From contig NZ_JAIQYY010000008.1 in NCBI RefSeq assembly GCF_020181035.1, forward strand, positions 1-64,000: a stretch of DNA of 64,000 bases. Reading direction: 5' to 3'. Source of the stretch: Streptomyces sp. CoH27 (GTDB taxonomy: Bacteria; Actinomycetota; Actinomycetes; Streptomycetales; Streptomycetaceae). Shown here in pieces: positions 27,114 through 36,420 of the stretch. How positions within the stretch are numbered: the first letter of the stretch is position 1; each line of letters opens with the position of its first letter. The position numbers and the translations under genes were made by a program. The notes below the pieces were generated by a model. That model did no database searches, had not been told where the DNA came from, and saw only the letters and a list, made by a program, of their open reading frames with translations.

Positions 27114-27752
27114 ATGACCACAGGCCCCTGGGCTGGCCGCATCGCCGCCACCGCCGCCTCCGTGACCGCGCTCACCGCGCTCACCGCCCTGGCCGCCCCG
27201 GCCCAGGCCGCGACCGCGACCGCGAGCGAGACCACCGTCACCACCACCGCCACCACGAAGGTGGACTACGCGACCTGGCAGAAGGACTGCCAGGCGGTGA
27301 TGGACCAGGCCCTGCCGTACCTGAAGGAGCGCATCGCCGCCGCCCGGCCGGGCGAGAAGCAGGCGATCGTCTTCGACATCGACAACACCGCACTGGAGAC
27401 CGACTTCGGCTTCAGCTACCCCCAGCCGGCCAACAAGCCCGTCCTGAACGTCGCCCAGTACGCCCAGGAGCACGGCGTCTCGCTCTTCTTCGTCACGGCC
27501 CGCCCCGGCATCATCTACCTGCCGACCGAGTACAACCTCGAACACGACGGCTACACCGTCTCCGGCCTGTACGCCCGCGGCCTGTTCGACCTCTTCAAGG
27601 ACGTCGCCGCCTACAAGACGGCCCAGCGCGTCGACATCGAGAACAAGGGCTACGACATCATCGCGAACATCGGCAACAGCGCCACCGACCTCTCCGGCGG
27701 CCACGCCGACAAGACCTTCAAACTGCCCGACTACAACGGCCAGTTGTCCTGA
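27114..27752 (+). CDS. Secreted HAD-family acid phosphatase (class B/VSP-like)
   Basis: A 212-residue protein with a Sec-type signal peptide (basic start, Ala/Leu core, probable cleavage after APAQA near residue 33). The mature domain has the HAD nucleophile motif VFDIDNTALETD (DxDxT), motif II in FFVTARPG, and a Lys in AYKTAQR followed by NIGNSATDLSGG (motif IV-like D). This matches secreted plant-type and class B acid phosphatases. It should release phosphate from organic esters outside the cell. Single gene, convergent with clpC across a strong terminator. Confidence 0.9.
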   Translation: MTTGPWAGRIAATAASVTALTALTALAAPAQAATATASETTVTTTATTKVDYATWQKDCQAVMDQALPYLKERIAAARPGEKQAIVFDIDNTALETDFGFSYPQPANKPVLNVAQYAQEHGVSLFFVTARPGIIYLPTEYNLEHDGYTVSGLYARGLFDLFKDVAAYKTAQRVDIENKGYDIIANIGNSATDLSGGHADKTFKLPDYNGQLS

Positions 27753-27757
27753 CACCC

Positions 27758-27793
27758 GAAAGGGGCCGGCGCCCAAAGGCACCGGCCCCTTTC
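27758..27793. terminator. Bidirectional terminator between acid phosphatase and clpC genes
   Basis: Perfect 12-base arms GAAAGGGGCCGG and CCGGCCCCTTTC around a 12-base loop, five bases after the phosphatase stop and ending 23 bases before the clpC stop. Confidence 0.85.
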
Positions 27794-27816
27794 AACTCGG
27801 CCAATCCGCCGGAGGC

Positions 27817-30342
<2,526 letters not shown>

Positions 30343-30825
30343 CGTTAATCGCTCCTCAGAGCGGTCAGGCAGTGGGGGGAACTTCCCCTCCCTGTCCTTC
30401 CGCAGCTTAGTCCCGCAAGCGGGGACCGCTCATTCCAACTGCCGACACCGTCCTTGGCCTCCTGACCCCGAACGCCGACATCTGCTCCAACCTGATGGTG
30501 CGAGACGATGTTCCCGCAGGCCAGGCAGTTACCCCCATCGCCAGTACGCCGATGGCGAACGTGAGACGGCCCGTCCTGCGTGTCGCCCCCTCCCACTAGG
30601 CATGTCTTACCCGCGGGCACTGACACTCCATGCCGCGCACCCCCGTTCCCTCCGCTATGGGCGAACAACCTCGCGCCTCTCCGGTCTCCCACGCGCCCCC
30701 GTTTTCGACACGATGCGCACTCGAAAGGAAACTCAGCGTAACTTCCGGGTCGCTTCCGCGGTTGCACCGGGCATGGCTGGCCAGGCCCCGAGCAGCACTC
30801 GACTCGCACGAGTCCCGGGAATCCC
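30343..30825. other. 483-base intergenic region between clpC and the SCO3374-family gene
   Basis: No credible gene. It should hold the clpC promoter (minus strand) and the promoter of the plus-strand gene. The one recognisable element is the ClgR-like box listed separately. The rest has shadow frames only. Confidence 0.6.
30547..30560 (-). promoter_or_regulatory. Candidate ClgR box upstream of clpC
   Basis: Read on the clpC strand this is GTTCGC-N5-GCG. It fits the GTTCGC/GCG pattern described for ClgR, which activates clpC, clpP1P2 and lon in Streptomyces. It lies about 205 bases before the clpC start, in the right orientation. Match by eye only; one such short motif can occur by chance. 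Confidence 0.45.
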
Positions 30826-31617
30826 ATGAAGCCCATGCCGCCCACGGAGCCCGCGGGCCCCACGACGCACGCTCCGGCCGCACTGGATGCCCGTGCTTCC
30901 GTCGCACCGGATGCCCGCGCTTCCGTCGCACCGGATGCCCGCGCTTCCGTCGCACTGGGTGTCCCTGCCGTCCATGCCGTCCCCCTTCCCCGTAGGCCGC
31001 TCGATCCGCCGGAACCGTCGGAACCGCCGGAAGCGGAGCCCTGTGCTCCGCCGACGGGCCCGGACGCACGGGCCCGCCATTGGTACGAGAACGATCTGGG
31101 GTGGGCCATCGTGCCCGGACGGCCGCTCCGGCTGCTCACGGGAGTGCGGTTCGACGTCCTGGACGTGCCGGCCGAGGCGGGCGCGGGGGCGCTCCGGCAT
31201 CTCGCGCCGGGCTCTCCGGTGGCCCTTCGGGGCGACCGGATGGAGCTGCTGGTGGCCGCGGGCAGCGCGGAGGAACTGCCGGGGCTGCTGGACTGGCTGG
31301 AGTGGGGTGCCGTTTCGCTCGATCTGCGGGCCCTGGGCGCGGGCGACGCGCTGGAGGCGCCGGTGCCGCCCCTACCGGGGGCGCGGGAGGCCGATTCCGT
31401 ACGGGGGGCCGCCGTGTGGCTGCGACCCCCCGGGCCGGGCCGCGAGGTCGAGGCCTCGCTGCCGGCGCTGCCGGCCATGGGGCGCGAGGGGAGCGCCCCC
31501 GATCTCGTGCGACTGGTGGACACGGTGGCCCTGGAGTGTCACCGCGCCCGGCTGCGGCGCGCGTGCGCCGGGCCGCAGGCCGCCCTGCGGCGGAATCAGC
31601 CGTTGGCCTTCTCGTAA
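30826..31617 (+). CDS. SCO3374-family protein, function unknown
   Basis: A 263-residue protein. The N-terminal 90 residues are Pro/Ala-rich and contain three exact or near-exact copies of DARASVAP. The conserved part starts at ARHWYENDLGWAIVPGRPLR and contains a conserved LTGVRFDVLDVPAEAG, resembling the start of primase/polymerase-like bacterial proteins; I would not infer an activity from this. No signal peptide or membrane segment. The start is uncertain (MKPMP or MPPTE). Its last 22 bases overlap the 3' end of lsr2 on the other strand. The position between clpC and lsr2 matches S. coelicolor. Confidence 0.8.
   Translation: MKPMPPTEPAGPTTHAPAALDARASVAPDARASVAPDARASVALGVPAVHAVPLPRRPLDPPEPSEPPEAEPCAPPTGPDARARHWYENDLGWAIVPGRPLRLLTGVRFDVLDVPAEAGAGALRHLAPGSPVALRGDRMELLVAAGSAEELPGLLDWLEWGAVSLDLRALGAGDALEAPVPPLPGAREADSVRGAAVWLRPPGPGREVEASLPALPAMGREGSAPDLVRLVDTVALECHRARLRRACAGPQAALRRNQPLAFS
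30886..30957 (+). repeat. Three tandem 24-bp repeats inside the SCO3374-family gene
   Basis: Three consecutive in-frame copies of a 24-base unit (GATGCCCGYGCTTCCGTCGC plus four bases) encode DARASVAP three times. The unit keeps the frame, so copy-number change would lengthen or shorten the N-terminal linker without disrupting the protein. Confidence 0.9.
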
Positions 31618-31931
31618 GCCTCGCGAATGGACGCGGGAACACGACCGCGGTCGTTGACCTCGTAACCGTTCTCCTTGGCCCAGGCGCGGATCGCCGCGGT
31701 GTCCTGGTTGCCACCGGAAGCGGCACGGGCCTTTCCACGCCCACCAGAGGCACGGCCTCCGGTGCGACGGCCGCCCTTCACATACGGCTCCAGAAGACCA
31801 CGCAGCTTGTCCGCATTGGTGGTCGTGAGATCGATCTCGTACGTCTTGCCGTCCAGCGCGAACGTCACCGTCTCGTCCGCCTCGCCGCCGTCGAGGTCGT
31901 CGACAAGAAGGACCTGAACCTTCTGTGCCAC
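31596..31931 (-). CDS. lsr2: Nucleoid-associated xenogeneic silencer Lsr2
   Basis: A 111-residue H-NS-like protein. The N-terminal dimerisation domain starts VAQKVQVLLVDDLDGGEADE; a Gly/Arg linker (about 53-73) follows; and the C-terminal domain has the AT-hook-like RGR at residues 95-97 (NDRGRVPASIREAYEKANG). It binds AT-rich DNA and silences acquired genes and specialised metabolism clusters. The start is GTG behind AAAGGAAA; an ATG five codons upstream is less likely. Its 3' end overlaps the SCO3374-family gene by 22 bases. Confidence 0.96.
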   Translation of the reverse strand: MAQKVQVLLVDDLDGGEADETVTFALDGKTYEIDLTTTNADKLRGLLEPYVKGGRRTGGRASGGRGKARAASGGNQDTAAIRAWAKENGYEVNDRGRVPASIREAYEKANG

Positions 31932-32004
31932 CGGATTTCCTTTCATCGATAACGTTGAGGAGCAGGGGTGTGCGGCGTCCGCCGTTTCGCCGCCCCTGTT
32001 ATAT

Positions 32005-32019
32005 GCAGTACTGCAGTAC
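32005..32019. promoter_or_regulatory. Overlapping palindromes in the lsr2 promoter region
   Basis: GCAGTACTGC and GTACTGCAGTAC are both perfect palindromes and overlap. On the lsr2 strand they sit between a weak TTCCGA and a TATAAC hexamer with 17-base spacing, in one of the most AT-rich stretches of the window. They may be an operator, or part of Lsr2 autoregulation. Confidence 0.45.
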
Positions 32020-32145
32020 GTCGGAAAGCAAACCGCTTTTGCCGGAAAAACACAAACCCCTGGGAGAGGAGCGGTAGAGGGGTGGTGGACCGGATCCGCC
32101 CGGAAACATGCGCGTTTCGGACATAGGGCACCCGGGCAATGACGA

Positions 32146-32679
32146 TCACAGATGCAGAAGCATCCGGCTGTTGCCCAAGGTGTTCGGTTTCACTCGTTCG
32201 AGACCGAGGAACTCGGCGACGCCCTCGTCATAGGAACGCAACAGCTCCCCGTAGACATCGGTGTCGACGGGCGTCTCTCCGATCTCGACGAAGCCGTGCT
32301 TCCCGAAGAAGTCGACTTCGAAGGTCAGGCAGAAAACCCGGCGAACACCGAGCCAGCGCGCGGTCTGGAGCAACTTCTCCAGCAACTGATGGCCGACGCC
32401 GGCGCCCTTGAGGCCGGGGTTCACCGCGAGAGTGCGGACTTCCGCGAGGTCCTCCCACATGACGTGCAGCGCACCGCAGCCGACCACCTCGGCGTTGTCG
32501 TCGCGTTCCGCGACCCAGAACTCCTGGATGTCCTCGTAAAGCGTGACGGTGGCTTTGTCGAGCAGGATGCGGTCACGCACGTAGGCATCGAGGAGGTGGC
32601 GTACGGCCGGGACATCGCTGGTCCGCGCCCGGCGGACCGTGATGGCTTTTGCGGAGGCTTCGGGGTGCTCTGCTGACAT
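32146..32679 (-). CDS. Amino-acid N-acetyltransferase, short ArgA/NAGS type
   Basis: A 177-residue GNAT protein. Motif A (AVNPGLKGAGVGHQLLEKLL) binds acetyl-CoA, and the end of the fold (FGKHGFVEIG) is typical of N-acetylglutamate synthases lacking a kinase-like domain, as in Mycobacterium Rv2747. It probably makes N-acetylglutamate for arginine synthesis, though this cannot be proven from sequence. It follows the BlaI-like regulator gene by nine bases, so the two are co-transcribed. Confidence 0.82.
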   Translation of the reverse strand: MSAEHPEASAKAITVRRARTSDVPAVRHLLDAYVRDRILLDKATVTLYEDIQEFWVAERDDNAEVVGCGALHVMWEDLAEVRTLAVNPGLKGAGVGHQLLEKLLQTARWLGVRRVFCLTFEVDFFGKHGFVEIGETPVDTDVYGELLRSYDEGVAEFLGLERVKPNTLGNSRMLLHL

Positions 32680-32688
32680 GAGCGGACG

Positions 32689-33129
32689 CTATCGCCCGAC
32701 CGTGCCCTCTGCCGAGTCGGGGTTCTCTCCTTGCCGCGGTTCGGCGGCTTCGGGGGGTTCCAGGGTTTCCGGGCCCTGGACGATGCGTACGGCGTCCCGG
32801 AGGGCCTGGCGCTGTTCCTCGCTCATCATCCCGAAGAAGGCGACGAGAGCGGCGGCCGGGTTGTCGCTCTGCGACCATGCGTCGTTCATCAGGGCGGCGG
32901 CGTACGCGGCTCGCGTCGAGACGGCCTCATATCGATAGGCCCGGCCTTCCGCCTCGCGGCGCACCCAGCCCTTCTGATGGAGATTGTCCAAAACGGTCAT
33001 CACGGTGGTGTACGCGATCGAGCGTTCCTGTTGGAGGTCTTCCAGGACTTCTCGAACGGTCACCGGGCGGTTCCACTTCCACACCCGCGTCATGACCGCG
33101 TCTTCGAGTTCTCCCAATGGGCGAGGCAC
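32689..33129 (-). CDS. BlaI/MecI/CopY family transcriptional regulator
   Basis: A 146-residue winged-helix protein starting at GTG: RPLGELEDAVMTRVWKW, then VTVREVLEDL and IAYTTVMTVLDNLHQKGWV, which are the DNA-binding helices of the BlaI family. A short acidic tail follows. BlaI regulators are normally inactivated by a neighbouring M56 sensor protease; none is present here, and the co-transcribed gene is an acetyltransferase. The signal is therefore unknown. No clear ribosome binding site. Confidence 0.88.
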   Translation of the reverse strand: MPRPLGELEDAVMTRVWKWNRPVTVREVLEDLQQERSIAYTTVMTVLDNLHQKGWVRREAEGRAYRYEAVSTRAAYAAALMNDAWSQSDNPAAALVAFFGMMSEEQRQALRDAVRIVQGPETLEPPEAAEPRQGENPDSAEGTVGR

Positions 33130-33204
33130 AACTCAGAACAATAGTGGGAGATCGCGACAATGGCGTGCCGGACGTGCACTAACCCCGTGAATCAGAACAA
33201 AAAG

Positions 33205-33248
33205 GGCGTACGACTCGAAGCCGCACCGGGATGCGGAAGTCGTACGCC
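33205..33248 (-). terminator. Intrinsic terminator with T-tract after the small membrane protein gene
   Basis: Outer arms GGCGTACGACT and AGTCGTACGCC (11 bases, perfect) enclose an inner CCGCA/TGCGG hairpin. On the minus strand it is followed by CCCTTTTTG. One of the most typical rho-independent terminators in the window. Confidence 0.9.
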
Positions 33249-33268
33249 GGGGAAGCCGAAGGCTCGGC

Positions 33269-33448
33269 TCAGGCGTCGCCGCCGACGGAGGCCTGCCGTG
33301 CACCCTCCGCGCGCGCGAGGGCGGCGTCGACGGCCGCGTCCTCCTTGGCCTTGGCGGCCCCGCCCTGGGTCTTCACGATCACCCTGACCACACCGATGAA
33401 GAACACGGCCATCACGACCGGGGGCACGAGCGCGGAGACATAGTCCAT
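33269..33448 (-). CDS. Small single-pass membrane protein
   Basis: A 59-residue protein starting MDYVSALVPPVVMAVFFIGV with a TGGAGT ribosome binding site just upstream. One transmembrane helix (about 3-26), then a Lys/Ala/Glu-rich cytoplasmic tail that may be helical. This kind of short protein is conserved in Streptomyces; function unknown. The long in-frame extension upstream is low-complexity. A strong terminator follows, supporting it as a real gene. Confidence 0.8.
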   Translation of the reverse strand: MDYVSALVPPVVMAVFFIGVVRVIVKTQGGAAKAKEDAAVDAALARAEGARQASVGGDA

Positions 33449-33591
33449 GACTCCAGGGTAGCCAGCCGGTACCGGGCGAAAGGGGCGGGGTGCACGAACC
33501 GCCCGAGCCAGGGCCCGACCTGCACGGATGCGCCCGGGAGCGGGATTGGGGGCCACCGACGCAGGGCGAAGGGCAGCAGCGGCGCGGTGGG

Positions 33592-33692
33592 GGCAGCGAC
33601 GCGGTGGGGGGCAGCGACGGTGGGTGCAGGGGTGGCGGCAGGGGCAGCGACGCGGTGGGGGCAGCGGCGGTGGGTGCGGGGTTGGCGGCGGG
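33592..33692. repeat. Two 51-bp G-rich tandem repeats in a 360-base intergenic region
   Basis: Two units of about 51 bases start GGCAGCGACGCGGTGGGGG; further partial copies (GCAGCGGCGCGG) flank them. The plus strand has many runs of three to six G, giving G-quadruplex potential. The region between the small membrane gene and the next gene (33449-33808) contains no supported gene. Confidence 0.75.
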
Positions 33693-33808
33693 AGCAGCGG
33701 CGCGGAAGCACCTCCCGGGCCGGAGGCCGCCGGCGGTGACCGGCGCCCCACGAGGGCCACCCGCACCCGGCGGCGAAAGCCGCACGGGGGCGGGCGGGGG
33801 GAACGGGG

Positions 33809-34486
33809 TCAGCCGGCGGCGAGCTGGCGGGAGTCGGTGCCCTCCGCCGGAGGCGCCGGCTTGCGGCGCGGAAAGACCTCCCCCGGCGTCGGGATGGGCC
33901 GTTTCGGACTCGCCGGCTCGGGCGCCGGCGGCTCCGCGGGGGCCGGTCCAGGCTTCTGCGCGGGCTTCTGCGGCGGTTTCGCCGGCTCCTCGGACTCTCC
34001 CGCCTCAGGCCCGCCCGCACCGCCGGGAAGGGCCAGCAGGCGCGTCCGTGAGGGCGGTACGGCGGGCGCGGGCACGGTCCGGGCGCCTTGTGCGAACCGG
34101 GCCCGTACGTCCTGCTCGGCCAGCGCCTGGCAGCGGTCCAGCAGCGCGGCCGCCGCGGGACTGCCGCGCAGCGCCCGCAGCGCGGCGAGGTCGTCCGCGG
34201 TCGGCCGGTGCCCGGCACCCAGCGCCTCCTCCAGGAGGGTGAGATATCCGGCGGCGGTACCCGGCAGCGCGGCCCGGTACCGCCCGAGGTCCGCCACCAG
34301 GAACGCGCGCAGTCTCGCCCCCTCGCACATCGCCTCGTCGAGCGACTCGGCGAGCCGGAAGCAGTCCTGGACGTCCCCGGCGGAGGCGGGACCTGGGTGA
34401 AGGGCGAGGGCGAGGGCGCGGCGGAGCACACGCAGCTCCTCCACGCCGAACGCCATGCCGCCGCGGGATCCGTATGGCGTGGGCAT
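33809..34486 (-). CDS. Conserved hypothetical protein with Pro-rich C-terminus
   Basis: A 225-residue soluble protein. The first 140 residues are a predicted all-helical domain (VEELRVLRRALALALHPG, RLAESLDEAMCEGARLRAFL, DLAALRALRG); the last 80 are Pro/Ala/Lys-rich and probably disordered. No family function recognised. The start could be ten codons later (MAFGVEEL). It is downstream of nothing close; coaX ends 121 bases away on the same strand. Confidence 0.75.
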   Translation of the reverse strand: MPTPYGSRGGMAFGVEELRVLRRALALALHPGPASAGDVQDCFRLAESLDEAMCEGARLRAFLVADLGRYRAALPGTAAGYLTLLEEALGAGHRPTADDLAALRALRGSPAAAALLDRCQALAEQDVRARFAQGARTVPAPAVPPSRTRLLALPGGAGGPEAGESEEPAKPPQKPAQKPGPAPAEPPAPEPASPKRPIPTPGEVFPRRKPAPPAEGTDSRQLAAG

Positions 34487-34607
34487 GCGGCGACGCTACC
34501 GCTAATCGGACAAAAGTGACGGATCGGACTGCTGTGTCGTCGCGTGTCGCTCCTGGGTTTCCCCCGACCGGGGCCACGCACAGCACGCACGCGCGTGCGC
34601 GGTCACC

Positions 34608-35405
34608 TCACAGACGCGACACGTTCCGCTCGTACACCAGACGCAGCCCGATCAAGGTCAGCCACGGCTGATGCTCGTCGATCGCCGAGGACTCCCCCAG
34701 CACCATCGGCGCGAGCCCACCCGTGGCGATCACCCGCACATCGTCCGGGTCGTCGGCCAGCTCCCGCGCCATCCGCTCGACCACACCGTCGACCTGCCCC
34801 GCGAAGCCGAACACGATGCCCGCCTGCATGGCCTCGACGGTGTTCTTGCCGATCACGTGGCGCGGCCGGGCCACCTCGATCTTCCGCAGCTGCGCGCCCT
34901 TGACGCCGAGCGCCTCCACCGAGATCTCGATACCGGGCGCGATGACCCCGCCGACGTACTCCCCGCGCGCGGAGACCGCGTCGAACGTGGTCGCCGTACC
35001 GAAGTCGACGACGATCGCCGGGCCGCCGTACAGCTCCACGGCCGCGACCGCGTTGATGATCCGGTCCGCGCCGACCTCCTTGGGGTTGTCGGTGAGGATC
35101 GGCACGCCCGTCTTCACGCCCGGCTCGACCAGCACTGCGGGCACATCGCCGTAGTACCTGCGGGTGACCTCGCGCAGCTCGTGCAGCACCGACGGGACGG
35201 TCGCGCAGATCGCGATGCCGTCGATGCCGTCGCCCAGCTCGTCGCCGAGCAGCGGGTGCATGCCCATCAGGCCCTGGAGCAGCACCGCCAGCTCGTCCGC
35301 CGTGCGGCGCGCGTCCGTGGAGATGCGCCAGTGCTCGACGATGTCCTCGCCGTCGAACAGGCCGAGGACGGTGTGCGTGTTGCCGACGTCGATCGTGAGC
35401 AGCAT
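34608..35405 (-). CDS. coaX: Type III pantothenate kinase CoaX
   Basis: Phosphorylates pantothenate in the first step of CoA synthesis; 265 residues. ASKHA motifs: phosphate-1 loop TIDVGNTHTVLGLFDG at the start, phosphate-2 loop DFGTATTFDAV, and the GADRI motif (EVGADRIINA) of type III kinases. Last gene of the panC-nadB-nadC-coaX operon, five bases after nadC. Pantothenate made by PanC upstream is the substrate, so the operon joins synthesis with activation. Confidence 0.95.
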   Translation of the reverse strand: MLLTIDVGNTHTVLGLFDGEDIVEHWRISTDARRTADELAVLLQGLMGMHPLLGDELGDGIDGIAICATVPSVLHELREVTRRYYGDVPAVLVEPGVKTGVPILTDNPKEVGADRIINAVAAVELYGGPAIVVDFGTATTFDAVSARGEYVGGVIAPGIEISVEALGVKGAQLRKIEVARPRHVIGKNTVEAMQAGIVFGFAGQVDGVVERMARELADDPDDVRVIATGGLAPMVLGESSAIDEHQPWLTLIGLRLVYERNVSRL

Positions 35406-35410
35406 CGCCG

Positions 35411-36391
35411 TTACTCCGCCTCGCGCAGGTCCAGGCCGATGTCCAGGATCGGCGAGGAGTGGGTGAGCGCGCCGACCGCCAGGAAGTCCACGCCGGTGTC
35501 GGCGTACACGCGCGCGTTGCCGAGCGTCAGCCGGCCGGAGGCCTCCAGCAGCGCCCGGCCGCCGACGATGGCGACGGCCTCCGCGCACTCGCCGGGCGTG
35601 AAGTTGTCCAGCAGGATCAGGTCGGCGCCCGCCTCGACGACCTCGCGCAGCTGGTGCAGGGTGTCGACCTCGACCTCGATCGGTACCTCCGGGAAGGTCT
35701 CCCGTACGGCCTTGAAGGCCTGCGCGACGCCGCCGGCGGCGACCACGTGGTTGTCCTTGACCAGGGCCGCGTCGGACAGCGACATGCGGTGGTTGACGCC
35801 TCCGCCGCAGCGGACCGCGAACTTCTCCAGCGAGCGCAGGCCCGGCGTGGTCTTGCGGGTGTCGCGCACGCGCGTCTTGGTGCCCTCCAGCGCGTCCGCC
35901 CACGCGCGCGTGGCGGTCGCGATGCCGGACAGGCGGCACATGAGGTTCAGCGCGCTGCGCTCGGCGGTGAGCAGGTCACGCGTGCGCGTGGTGACCGACA
36001 GCAGCTTCTGCCCGGCCTCGACCCGGTCGCCGTCCTCGACGTGCCGCTCGACCTCGAACTCGTCCGTGCAGACCACGGACAGGACGGCCTCGGCGACCCT
36101 CAGGCCCGCCACGACGCCCGCCTCGCGCGCGGTGAAGTCGCCGGTGGCCACCGCCTCCTCGGGAATGGTCGCGACGGTCGTCACGTCCGCGCCGCCGTCC
36201 AGGTCCTCCTGGATGGCCACGTTGGCGATGTCCTCGACCTCGATCGGGTCGAGCCCGGCGGCGGCCAGCAGCTCGGCGAACGCGGGGTCGAGCCCGCACT
36301 CCAGGTACTCCTCGTCGCCCTCGGCGCCGCCGCAGGCACAGTCGTCGCCGCAGCCGCCGGCGGAGGCGAGGGGAAGGTCGTCGGTGCTCAC
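35411..36391 (-). CDS. nadC: Nicotinate-nucleotide pyrophosphorylase NadC
   Basis: Quinolinate phosphoribosyltransferase that turns quinolinate and PRPP into nicotinate mononucleotide; 326 residues. Core motifs RDTRKTTPGLRSLEKFAV, GGVNHRMSLSDAALVKDNH, IEVEVDTLHQL and LLDNFTP are present. The N-terminus has an unusual Gly/Cys-rich extension (AGGCGDDCACGGAEGDEE) of about 35 residues before the family domain. A second GTG nine bases upstream is nearly as plausible as the start. NadB precedes it by 29 bases; no nadA is in the window. Confidence 0.94.
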   Translation of the reverse strand: MSTDDLPLASAGGCGDDCACGGAEGDEEYLECGLDPAFAELLAAAGLDPIEVEDIANVAIQEDLDGGADVTTVATIPEEAVATGDFTAREAGVVAGLRVAEAVLSVVCTDEFEVERHVEDGDRVEAGQKLLSVTTRTRDLLTAERSALNLMCRLSGIATATRAWADALEGTKTRVRDTRKTTPGLRSLEKFAVRCGGGVNHRMSLSDAALVKDNHVVAAGGVAQAFKAVRETFPEVPIEVEVDTLHQLREVVEAGADLILLDNFTPGECAEAVAIVGGRALLEASGRLTLGNARVYADTGVDFLAVGALTHSSPILDIGLDLREAE

Positions 36392-36420
36392 GTCTGTCAC
36401 TGCTCCTGAGGCGCTGGGTG

